A stretch of DNA of 64,000 nt from Otis tarda. Lineage: Eukaryota; Chordata; Aves; Otidiformes; Otididae. Where the stretch lies: the NCBI GenBank assembly GCA_026413225.1, contig CM048591.1:70458052-70522051 (forward strand). Reading direction: 5' to 3'. The notes below the pieces were generated by a model, which did not search any database, had not been told where the DNA came from, and was given only the letters and a program-made list of their open reading frames with translations. The position numbers and the translations under genes were made by a program. Positions 1 through 11,416 of the stretch are shown piece by piece. Position 1 is the first letter of the stretch; every line of letters starts with the position of its first letter.

Positions 1-3000
1 AGTTGAACTCTGACAATTTTTGATATTATTTAAATGCATTCTGCAAGAAAAGGAGTATTTTTTCTGCAACATTTGCATTTTTTGAGTTACTCAAAGATGC
101 TTAGATGCGTAATGTGTATTCAGTGGATTTGATGCTTTCAGGTCTGTATGGTCAAAGACAACATATGAGTTGAAGATTCATAGTTTGGTCTTCAAGTTGT
201 TGATTAAATTCCTAAACCTTTAGAAAAAATATAGGAAGAGAAGATTCTGACAGACACTATGTCCTGCTAGATACCTACACAGGCTTACCTTATTGATAAG
301 ACTTGTTTCTATTTTCCTTCGCCATCTTTTGTGGTTTCCTGGATAGCTGAGCAAACAAGCACACACACATGTACATAAAACCAACAAATACAAAAGATAT
401 GTTAAAGTTATGATTAGAAGATCTTACTCAGTTCTTTCTTGTTTTGCTGTTCCTTATAACCCAAAAGTAAGACCACTGAATTTTTTTAAGTGCATGTATC
501 TGCTGTGTATGGAAAGAAAAATTAAAGGTATTAACAAAACACAACAGTTTTATGGAGAGACATTCGTACTTAAAAATTTATAAATACCTCCACACTTTCT
601 GACCACCAACCATCAGGCGTTTTGTTGTGGGAAAGGAAATAAAACAAGTTAGTATTCGAAGAACTCAGTGTACAAAAAAAATGAGGGAAACAGATCAGCA
701 GAACCATGGTCATCAACAGCTGTGTAGCAAAATTGTGACATGGAAAGAATGAACATGTATTCTGCTGTATTGTTTAGACTGGTGCAGTGAACTTGGCCAT
801 AATTGTTACTTTTGAGATTCTACTTTCATCACATATCCAAACATTTAGGAAAGTTACTTGTCACCTGTTGAATTATCTCGGTAAATTAAATTCTTTTGCC
901 TAATGGTGAGTTACAGTATTTCATACATTTCTCCCATGAGTGCCTACTATGTGGTGGTAGTTAAATGATTCCCAACATTACAGATATTGTTTGAAAAATA
1001 CTCTTGGATTTTTTGAGATCATCTACATTTATTGAGTTGAACAACACTATAGAGGTTTAGCACACTCTCATCTACTTCAGAGAACCAAAGTTAGGAGGAA
1101 TTTCCTCATTATCACTAATGAGGAAATGCAGCACCCTCCAAAAAGATTATTCAATGCAACTAGGTTATATGCCTAAAAGTAAATAACAATCACTCCCCCG
1201 TGTATTCACGGACACAATGTCATTCCCAATGCATATTTTGTGTGAAGAATAACCCCCTCCAGAAATAAAAATGCCCCCCTAGTTGGTGCTCTCTTAAGAG
1301 TACATGTGACAGTATGAAATGTATTTATTTACAGAATTCAGTAAGCCACTTCAAGCAGAAGGTACAGTTTAAGTCTTACAATACACAGCTGATATTGCTG
1401 TCAAATATCTATGGCTAGCAAGGACCTCCCCCTCCAAGACATGTTTACTAGCATGAAAGCAGCAGGTGGGTAATTGACATGTTGTAAGTGCTCTCCAGCT
1501 GCAGGCTCTTCAGTGAAGTAGTACTGTTATGAGTTAGCCATTCTTAGGTTGATGTTCTATCACAGATGGTTTCTCTGTGGCAAAGATCTAAAGATAGTCT
1601 GTGCCCAGACTAATCAAACAGGGAATCAGAGTAACAGGTAACTTCTATATGAGGCGTGCAAAGCATTTACTCAAAACTAAAGGGAGTTGATTCATAGTAT
1701 GACAGTGATAGCAGGATTATCTTTGACCCTCATGCTAAACCTACTGTGGTCTCTGATCAGACACCTGACGGATTTGTATGTTGGGTTTCTGAAGGAAGGA
1801 AAAGGAGATGGATTTTCTAAGAAAGGAAAGACACTTCAGACTTGATTACAGATTTGTTTCTTTGGTTGATGAAATGCTGTTCCGCAGATATTAATTCTTG
1901 TCATTCGTTAGATCAGTAATTGTTATTTGTCATACAATGTTACAGGTAACAATTGCAAACAAGATAATGCAAGTGCAATAGAATTGATGGAATGCTTAAT
2001 CATAGGCAATTTGTCTCAATATATTTGTATTGTACTCACGTTCATATCAAGCACACTTCTGCAATAATACAGTGACTATATTTTTTTAAACCACTCAAAG
2101 AATATAGTCTTTTAAAACCACGTGAACCTGAGAAAAAGAATCTATAAATCTAGCTTGTATTGAGTACAGAAGAGGTTTGTGTTCTACTTATCTTTGGATT
2201 AGCTGGAAAGTTTTAAATCAGTGGGAAATGAGTAGCTTAATCTTGGATTCCTTCCTCAAGCAAAATTAGTAACAAAGAAGTTGAAGATGTTATTTAATTC
2301 CTAAGCAAAGATAGTTACAATATATTCGAAACATAACAGAAGCTTATGATGCAACTATGGTCAGTTTTGCCTGGAAGGCAACAGTTTGGAATATTTTATG
2401 GATTAAAAGAATAAAGTGTTTAATTTTCTGTATTTAAACCATATAATGCATGAGTAAACCCAGAATTCTCTGAGAATTTGTATGCATTTTTACTTTTCTA
2501 TTTTATATTCAAAGAATTTAGAATAGGCTGTTTTCATATTCCTTTGTTTAGAAACCAATTTGTTAAGATGTATACTTTCATATAGAATTTGAAATTCACT
2601 ATAAAAATTCTATGGGAAAAAAAGGGTGATTTCTGTAGAGGTATTTTTTTGTTGAAGTTCAAGTCAAGTTGGACAGTTATTTATTGCCTGAATGCAGTAA
2701 ATTGCCAAGTTCTAAGATAACTGATAATCACATATAACAAGCATTTATCTTACTGGCATGAAGGCTCACTCCAGTGATGTCACTTCAGTGATAAAATTGT
2801 CTTTTGGTAAAGATTTTCTGTAGAATTTAGATCATAAATATGCAAAATTAATTGTAATTATTTTACACAAGACATTGTCTTGTAGTTCCAATTTTCCTGT
2901 TTTCAAAATGATGACCATACCCAGACTTTACAACAACTTTCAAGCTATGGATAAAGTTGTCTTTAATAACAAAGAGGTCCATGGTAGTAAGAAAACAGTT

Positions 3001-5510
3001 CAATTATCTCATCTTAGTCAAGGCAGCTATCATGAGATGCTCCAGGAAAAAGGTCATTATCACAACCAGTTTGAACAAGCAAATTCTGCACAGCCTGCTA
3101 AACGACAACACAGTACTTTTCTATGCTATAAATAAAGTAGATAAGTCTGGCAGATACAAAAGAGAATTTTGATCAAACTGTGTAAGAAGGATACTTCCTA
3201 TCTGACTATTTTTTTTTTTTTTAATATGTTTTGTTTAGGGATTTAGTGACAGGTAGGTGTGGAGAGCTGTTTTTCCTTCCAAATCTGTTTTCTTTTCTGT
3301 GATATGAAGCTGTTCATTTACAAGATACAGACTAGTAGAGCCAAAGAATGTCTAAATAATGAGTACCTTAATAAAGTACTCTAAAACTGGGTTAGCATAG
3401 AATATATGCTGTACCTTTCATACTATGATCATGTTCATTTATTTAACTTTTACCATATGGCAGCAGCAGAGACATTACAGAAATCCAGAGACTATTTCTT
3501 CCCATCCATTAAGCTCAATATAAATCATATTCGCAAAAGTCCAGCAATTACATTCATGCTAAAAGATATTAAATTATGCATGACAAAAAATAAAGACTTA
3601 CTATAAATAACAAATCAGTTTTATTATAACAATCCAGTTAATATTTATAAGGCACCAAATATCTTCCAGGAGTAAGAGCTCAGCAAAAACAAGGGCAGTT
3701 CCTTTATGACACCTACTTTGCTGCATCCTCACAGAATTAGTCAGTCTGAGCTAGGTATTCAGACAGCTAAACCTAAGAGGATCAGCTACAAATGGCCTTA
3801 GCGGCCTTGCATTTTGTCAAGGGCAAGGGCCTCAAATTTTTAATTGCTTCTTTAAAAAATAAAAGCTCAATATCACCACAAAGATGAAATACACTGTATA
3901 TGAAAAGATTGGATGAGATCAGACCCTATCTATAAAACCCTGACAAGCTTCAATTACCAAAATTTACATCGGAAAATATAAAAATCTTTTGTAACAGTAA
4001 TTGCATGCTCCATAGAGAAGGAAAACTACTGGCAATACAATTTCCAATTTTTCATTAAAATGGGCTTTGTCCTGTTTCTACACAATTACAATTTGGCTTA
4101 ATATGTCCCAAAGAGCACCACTGAATGAACTTCTTGTAGAAACTACCAAAGTATTTTTTATTTGTTGACTGCCCAGGAGATCTCCTACAAAACCTAGTTG
4201 CCCAGGCTGGGCCAAAACTAGTTAGAAACATGGAAAAATCAATGCTGAGAAGCAGTCTTAGCCGAGATCAATATCAGAGACACCTGGCTAGAGCTACTAC
4301 AGGCATTGTTCTAACCTAAGTCTACTAGTCAAGATTCACAGCTAACCAAAACAGAACAAGAGAACACATAGAAATACAGTTATCTGTACATGCATTAGAT
4401 AAAACAAGTTTATTCAAATTGTTTCATTTGATAATAGAGAATAAAATTGCAGCCAATAATTGTTGTGAATTTGTCTGTCAGAGAGAAGATACCTGAAAGT
4501 CTTCACTGTACATTAGGAATGAATGACTGGAATATATCTCCTGGATTGTCCAGTGCAGTCCCCTGGTGTCACAAATACTTAGTTTGCGTTCTGCATTTTG
4601 AAAAAAAAAAAAAAAAAAAAAAGAGGGTTTAGTCCACAGAGGAAGGGTGCTCTAGAAATGAAGGCATCTAATTCCTGAGCAGCTTCAGGAATATCTAAAA
4701 TTAATTCATGGATTTCTTACCTGCTTTTTCTTTTAGTATAAATAGTTATTTTCATCTCTAGGATTAAGTCTTTTACATCCTCACATCCATGTCTGGATGT
4801 CAGTAGGTTAAACAAAGTGAGCTCTTCTAAATTTAAGAGAAAGAATTCCTGCTATCTCAGCCATCCAAAGAACCCTCATCTACAGTAGTCTAATATTTAT
4901 TTATTTGGTTTTTAATATAAGAAACAAGAATCAAATATAAAATCAAGAAAAACCTCTCACACAAGCCCTGAACAACAGCATTAATATGTTAATACTTTTC
5001 TGTTTCCCAATAATTCTTTTCCTTAGGATCATTCTTTTTCTTAGGATCATACTTGCCTTTTTCAAGGCTACTTCCTGCTGACAGTTCACAGTTATTTTCT
5101 GTGATTAGTCAGAATATCCAGCTGTTTATTCACCTTTTTCTTTTTTTTTTCCCTCACTTGACAAAACCCTATTATATGGCAAAAGCTTCTGTTATGAACT
5201 CCCATCAATAAAGGACTTAGGCATTGTGATGTTCAGCACTGTAAAGCCTAATTGATACTTAGTTCAGGGATTGGAATATATGAAACTGACTTGAGTAAAC
5301 AAAAATTATTACACATAGCAGAGGGGCGAATCAGGAGGCTGGTTCAAGAATGCAAACAGCCAACATGCTGGGCACTGGGACCCCAAAGAAATCCAAGAGG
5401 AAATGTTAGGGATTGATGTACATGTGAAATCTTGTTTCTTGCATGGGCTTATGTAACTATATTGAGGCTGCAATTGAGAGCCCTGGGAAATAAAGATGAA
5501 GCCTAAATTA
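1..5510. other. AT-rich unique DNA, no gene seen
   Basis: I see no exon, RNA gene or recognisable repeat here. The open frames are short, unrelated to known families and lack convincing splice sites. Local features are a CA run near 358-370, a T run near 3210-3222, and a 22-base A run at 4601-4622 that could be the tail of an unrecognised retroposed sequence. A short direct duplication of a CTTAGGATCAT-like motif lies at about 5024-5052. Confidence 0.6.
4601..4622 (+). repeat. A22 homopolymer
   Basis: An uninterrupted run of 22 A residues on the plus strand. The sequence 5' of it is not a recognisable LINE, SINE or processed gene, so it may be a simple repeat or the tail of a decayed retrocopy. 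Confidence 0.9.
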
Positions 5511-5518
5511 AGTTACCT

Positions 5519-5690
5519 CACTTTGCCAAGTGCATCCACATAGGATTTAAGGTCAAAGGAATTCTTCACATTTGCCTTCAATGTAGAAGAAACTGTGAAG
5601 ATTCCCATGGTAGGACCTTCTGTTGTGAAGGACTCATACAACACTTGACTTTTCAGCAAAGTAAGCAGCCGTGGTACAGAAAGGGAAGTC
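5519..5690 (-). CDS. Candidate internal exon of unknown gene
   Basis: On the minus strand this stretch is open for about 57 codons and contains the protein-like stretch SFDLKSYVDALGK. It ends at a good donor (AGTGAG followed by GTAACT). Just upstream on the minus strand is a long T tract followed by an AG, which could serve as acceptor. I do not recognise the peptide, and no adjoining exon with a matching phase was found, so neither the gene nor the exact 5' boundary can be given. It could be a chance open frame. Confidence 0.18.
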
Positions 5691-8384
5691 TTCACATAGA
5701 CAAATTGAAAAAAAAAAGTTTAAAAGACCAGAAAGAGAAAACCAATATAAATCAGTTAATTCTTGAAATTAAGAGAGGTTGCCACTTCCACAGGTATATG
5801 TTGCTGTTTAACATTTATGTGTCCTGAAAAATGAGGTGAGTAATGGAGTGGCAAAGTTTGCTGTCACTCCTGTTATGCAGTGTAATAAGGATGAGGACTG
5901 ATAGAGATGAACTGTATTTCACATGGCCAAGGAATCTATCTAAAAGAACAAATGAAATTCAGTGAGTACATGTAAAACTAGGCAGGGGGTCGTCTATGCG
6001 AAGACTTACACATGTGAAGTTAGAATGGTTCTCAATTGTCCATTAACTCCAAGACTTTGCTCCTGTGTAATATGATGAGCAGTCTGGTGGTCAGCAGAGA
6101 TGAAATAAGAGAACAAACAACCAAATCAGCTTCAAGAAAGGATTAGCAAATAAAAAATAGAGCATAATTGCTTTGCTAGATAAATCTATGCTGTGTATGA
6201 ACCGTGAATACAATCTACAGTTCTAGTCTCTTTATCTCAGAAGGGATATATGGTAGAACTGGAAGGTACTGAAAATTACTTGCTGCTTCAGCTAAAAGCA
6301 TAAAACTGTTTCCTTTTAAGCGATAAGGAGTAGGCTAGAGCTTTTTAGAAAAAATAGAGGACATGTGACAAAAATCTACAAAATCCTGAGTGGTGCAGAG
6401 AAGATGGATAGATGCTGCCAATAACACAATCTGAGGTATCTGAATGTCAACAGGAAAATAAGCAGGCTGCTGGTTTTATTCTCTTTATGGTGCTTCAATT
6501 CCTGAAGCAGACTGGAGCTTGAACAGGTGAAAAGTCTGACGACTGGCACCTTCATGTCATCAAGCATCTTCAGGCACAGCAGGCAAAATCTTTTTATCCT
6601 TAATCTTTCAAAAGTGCTGCAGGACACAGCACAATATAGTGGTACAGACAGTGTAGGCCATAGCAGTGTTCCAAAGGGTTTGGAGTTCATTTATACAGGT
6701 AACAGCCTCTTGCCTTCAAAATACTCACTTTTTCACAATTCAACAATAACTGAGGCATAATCAAGCTATTTTGGTGGGGTGCACTGCAGTAGTCAGAGTA
6801 ATTGTACATAAATAAAGGCAGAAGACAACTGGTAGTCCAGCCCATTTAAAGTAACACAGCATAAAGAATTTAGGATTACAAAAGACCAACCAATAATCAA
6901 AGTACAGAAAAGAGACTACCAGACGAATAGTTTGCATATTAGTACACAGTACATTAGTATTAGGCTGGCAAAACAAATGAAAGATTAAATGTGTTATTGA
7001 TTGCTTTCCCAGGTAACTATGCCTCTGTTTCCACAAAAGAGCTTGCACAGTTCAGCTCCACAGAAAACTAAAACACTCACCTAAATGCCAGCACTAAAAA
7101 AAAAAAAAAACAAGAAGAGATTATTATAAGTAAAAACATAGTAAATGGATCAAGGAAGCATATGGAAAAAAACCTCAAAAACTACAGAGCTTCTTGTGGC
7201 TGTTTGAGCACAAGCTAGAAGACAGTATCTTAGCTGTTTTTCTCAAAGTGGAGGACACAGACCCTTAACTGTGTAAAGAAATGACTGAGCTCTGCATCCG
7301 AGGCACATTCCAGCATAGGCTCGCTCACACACTGCAATAAAAGGTGTGTATTTAGGAGGTATGTGGTGTAGTGTCTCCATCAGCAAAGAAGGAATGAATC
7401 GTACATGCCGCCATGTCCAGCTTCATGAAAGGTTTTTAAAATCCACAGAGGTGGTTTAAAGCCAGTTTGCCACTCCACTGTCAGCCAAAATAAAAATGGT
7501 CAAGCATTACGTGTTTATAATTGCACAAACCAAGAAATATGCCACTCCATACTGAACAAGCTGTAAGTTGTGTAGACATTGTGCTTCTAGGAAGAAATCA
7601 CTGAAAAGAGCCTCCCAGTCAAGCAATTAGATGTTGCTTCACACTTTTTCATGAGACCAGTACGCTTTGTACACGTTGAACTAGTAGGAAATTCGCATGT
7701 GATAAAAAAGCAAGTTGAAAGGAATATACAAACTCTGAATGAGCCTCACTAACCCTAAAAGTATTACCTTGAGAGAAGAAGAAACCCCTTTCCTGGCTTG
7801 CAAAGATTTCTTCTCCACCAAGCAGTATCCTTGATATACATACCCAATTCAGATGAGTTTAACCACAAAAATAAGTAAATTAAAGGTTAATTTGATAGGA
7901 TAAGCATTATCTTGGAATGAATGGGTAGTAGTTTTTAGTCATTTGCATCCTACAACACAGGTTAAAACTTGAAAAGTTCACAAAAAAAAAGAAGCCACAT
8001 CATGCTTTTCAATAAAATAACTGTTGAGCATCCTGAGATGCTCAAAAGAAATGCAACTTTTCTCTTCCTGGAGAGTGAAAAAAGGAGTGGATGCCAACGA
8101 GGCTTTGTGTTGGAGAAGAGTAGGCACCAAAACTCAAGAGAGTTAAAGTTAGTTTTCCTTTCAGCTTGTTCCCTGGTGATGTGGGAACATGAGAAAAGGC
8201 AGGAGGACAAGTATCTGTGTTGTTCCTTTAGTTACACAAGGTGAGACGAGTACACATTGGGAAAGAGAAGAAAGAGGATATATACAAAATAAATTATAGT
8301 AACACACTGATGATATGCTGGGGAAAAGCAGGACGGGGAAAAAAGGTACGTATGGGTTTTTTTAATTCCATAGGATATACAGCT

Positions 8385-8545
8385 TTAAAAAGAGAGAAAG
8401 AGAAGAGAAAAGAAGCAGAAAAGGAAAACTAGAAACATGACCGAGGGCAAAAAGTACTATGAAAATGAAAAGAAAGAGGCTTTTGTGAGAGGAATGAAGG
8501 AAAAAAAATGAGTGAAGAAAAAGAAAGAAAAAAAAGAAAAAAAGC
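8385..8545 (+). repeat. Purine-rich low-complexity tract
   Basis: Almost all bases on the plus strand are A or G over long runs, mostly AAAG and GAAA arrangements. It is low-complexity sequence. Open frames crossing it, such as the FFFLFLHSFF-type frame on the minus strand, are composition artefacts. Confidence 0.8.
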
Positions 8546-9941
8546 AAATTTAAAGTTATTTTTAAGAGAAGTATTGTGGCTAAACTGTCACAATAAGCAA
8601 AAATAGGTATCTCCATTAGCTCAAACGATAGAGTCCTATAATTTTATTGCTGAAATGTTCCAGCTTTCATCTCTGTGGACAATTCTATTATGTGGATTTG
8701 TGGCATGACTGTATTTTCTCCTAATTTGGACAGAGAATATGCATCTCTGTAGGAAAAAAATAAAGCCAGAATAAAAGACACACTTAAACCAATAAAAAAA
8801 AGAAACCCAGAGACTGTGAATTGTCTGCAACTAAAAAAAAAAAAAAAGAGAGAGAGAAAAACTCATGAAAATATATGAGAAAGTCATCCCCAGAGTCTAC
8901 AAAGGTAAGCTGTTTTAAATGGCACGTGCTTTGACTTTCGTCAAACATCAGACATTCCCCTGCTATTACTGTACATACATATCTATTTCAAAGTGTGTCT
9001 GCACTCTGAGTAGCTATTTTATCTTTTGCTTTCTCTTCTGCAGCAAGAACATCATCTATTATTTCCTAATGGACAAAAACACATAAGCGGTCACAAGTAA
9101 TATGTAGACATATAGACAATCTGACCACTTGTTCAATAAAGGCTCTAAAAATTTCAGATCCTTCTAAGAAGCTGTTTGGCTGCCAGTTTAGACGATGCCA
9201 GTAACATGAGGGTTAAGCAATGTATTTAAAAGTGATGAGTGCTCAAACGCTACTGAATTATAAGAAGAAGATTCTGGACAGTATTGACATAACACAAACA
9301 CAAGCACTGTTAAATATGACAATAAATCACTTGTCACAGGAAAGAGCAAGAAATGTTTAATGCAAGCAGATGCTTCCGTGATTGATATGCAGCCCGGATC
9401 TTTGTCCAGAAATGAACAGGAAACAACATGAAGTTCACTATCACCAAGAAAGAGAATGTATATCCAGCAACTATGAATGAAGCAATTAGACTATCTATTG
9501 CACACACATTTATGGATAGCAGCTCCCTACAAATACTGGTAGGATTAACACAGTCTTTAGAATGATAGATCTGCCCCTTTTTTTACAATGCATGTACAAG
9601 CAGGATTTAATTTAAAATGTGAACATTGATTTTTGCCTTTTTTCCTTCATTTTTAAAATGGCATATTAAAAAAACACAGAAAATAAATAAGATAATTTTA
9701 AATGACGTTTACATGAAAAAGCAAGAGGAAATTCTTTTAAATGATTCAATACTGTCCCCTTTGATGCACAAACAGCTTCTTTAGCTGTGGAAATATTTCA
9801 ACTATTTCTCTCCTCCTACCCTGTCAATTTAACTCATAGTCATTTACAAGGTTGCTGAGTAGTAGCTTAAGAAATTGTTCAACCAGAAAGCAAGCCTGCA
9901 ATTTTCAGGCTAAATGTACAAAAGTCTTTTGTCTAAAGTCC

Positions 9942-9962
9942 AAAAAAAAAAAAAAAAAAAAA
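9942..9962 (+). repeat. A21 homopolymer
   Basis: Uninterrupted A run on the plus strand, about 165 bases before an old CR1 fragment but not part of it, because CR1 ends in ATTCTATG-type repeats rather than poly-A. Confidence 0.9.
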
Positions 9963-10127
9963 TTTAAGTACTGAGATACCAAGTAAGATCCAGGTACTTC
10001 AAATCTTTGTGGCTTTAGCCTTAAATGATCAGTTCCCTTGGTTGATATGGAGCACAAAGAGGCTGAGAAAGCCAGACTCAGCTTAGAGAAGAATAATCTG
10101 AAATTGATCTTAGCAGCTAGCTAAGAG

Positions 10128-10400
10128 GGTGTTACAAAGGCAAACTCTGCCCAGGGGTGCACAGACAAGAGGCAAAAGTTGTGATAATGCAAATGCCAAC
10201 CAAAGGAAAAATCTTCCACAAGGAGAGCAGGTAAGTGCAGGGACATATTGCTCAGAAAGGTTGTGGAACCTCCATTCTTGGATGCTTTCCAAAATTCAGT
10301 TGGGTAAGGCCTTGAACAACACACTCTGACTTGGAAGATATCCCTGCTTTACATTGGCTAAATGGGATCGACAGATGTCCCTTCTAAACTAAATCATTTT
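10128..10400 (+). mobile_element. Old CR1 LINE 3' fragment
   Basis: The sequence follows the 3' end of CR1 ORF2 and the CR1 3' UTR in the sense direction. It has a GTGCACAGACAAGAGGCAA-like segment, then a stretch like CAGAAAGGTTGTGGAACCTCC, then TTGGATGCTTTCCAAAATTC, and it finishes with a GACAGATGTCCCTTC-like segment that corresponds to the CR1 GAGGTCCCTTCCAACC region. The terminal ATTCTATG repeats are not recognisable. Divergence from typical bird CR1 is high, so this is an old, 5'-truncated copy. Boundaries are approximate. Confidence 0.75.
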
Positions 10401-11349
10401 TTGATCCTAAATGAATTTTGAAAACAGAACAGGCTACTAAATCACATAAGGACTTTTCGGTTTTTTCCACAAGTTTGTACAGTGTGTGAATGCAAAGACT
10501 CCTGTATCTTAACTTTTAATCTAGACAGATAAGCATTACTAAGATAATGAAAAGTGTTTACTTGTAATTCTACTTTTTGACAATCCTGAATTATTAACAT
10601 GTCCAAACTCCAATCAATAAAAAAATGAATGAGTCATGAGACTGCATGCTCTGCATCATCATTTAATTTTTCAAATTCAGCTGAACTCAGTAGTAATTCA
10701 TAGATTCTTACCATAAGAAGGCTGCTTAGCAGCCTGAATAGAAATGATTTAGCCATGCAGTTACCACACACACAAGCTACATAAATATACTTTCCTTGGT
10801 AGATTCAACATTCACTCCTAAATCTCAATTAACATAAAATACTCTTATTTAGAGATTGTCATTTTGGTCCTTTGTTTAATTGCACAAGGAAACCAGCCAA
10901 AACTTTAAACCTTTCCTGCATTTTTCGTGTGTGTTTTCAGTGAATAAAGAGAACATTCTGGCCTCTGGGGATATTGATCTATTCACAGGCACTAAATTAA
11001 TTTTTTAAAAGACAGTGTAAGAGCTTTCCCACACTGGATGTCTATGCAAAGCTGTGAAAATCAGAGAAAATTAAATTTGAAGAGCAAAGTCTCTCTTGAT
11101 ACATGCATGGTGAACTACCAACACAGACAGCTCCATTTATTCAGCAAAAGGAAAATAGATTTTTTAATGGAAAAAAATCTGTGACAGCAAAGGTGGGGAA
11201 GGGAAGAAAGTAATTATTTTTTATTAATACTAATGGCTGAAGGAATGTGCGTTTTTTGCAGAAGTCTGAAACATAGAATTACAATACTAAATCATCACAT
11301 TTTAAAAAAAAATATATATAAGTAGTCTAGTCACTTAAACGAATATGAA

Positions 11350-11416
11350 TTCAGAATAATCCTACTAATTAGGATCAGAATCCTACTAATTAGGATTCAG
11401 AATAATCCTACTAATT
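11350..11416. repeat. Tandem of near-palindromic units
   Basis: Three copies of an AATCCTACTAATTAGGATT-like unit lie head to tail with a period of about 21-25 bases, at 11358-11375, 11379-11397 and 11404-11416. The middle copy has 7-base inverted arms around a 5-base centre, so each unit can form a small hairpin. The third copy is partial. Confidence 0.85.

Larger units (their letters stand above)
5700..10125. other. Unique DNA with purine-rich tracts
   Basis: No gene is supported. Two plus-strand purine-rich stretches stand out, at about 8385-8545 (long AAAG and GAAA runs) and 8833-8857 (A tract followed by an AG dinucleotide run). An A21 run is at 9942-9962. Open frames between 6.3 and 8.4 kb are unlike known proteins. 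Confidence 0.55.

Noticed and set aside
6340-6760. A gene or pseudogene with a TKIYKILSGAEKMD-like stretch
   Set aside because: The resemblance to LINE-type C-terminal phrases is too short, and the rest of the stretch does not continue in any family I know.
7961-8240. Exon between an acceptor-like CAACACAG and a donor-like ACAAG/GTGAGA
   Set aside because: The long frame does not stay open from the acceptor, the peptide is unlike known proteins and no partner exon was found.
8362-8616. A Phe/Leu-rich membrane protein on the minus strand
   Set aside because: It is an artefact of the purine-rich tract on the opposite strand.
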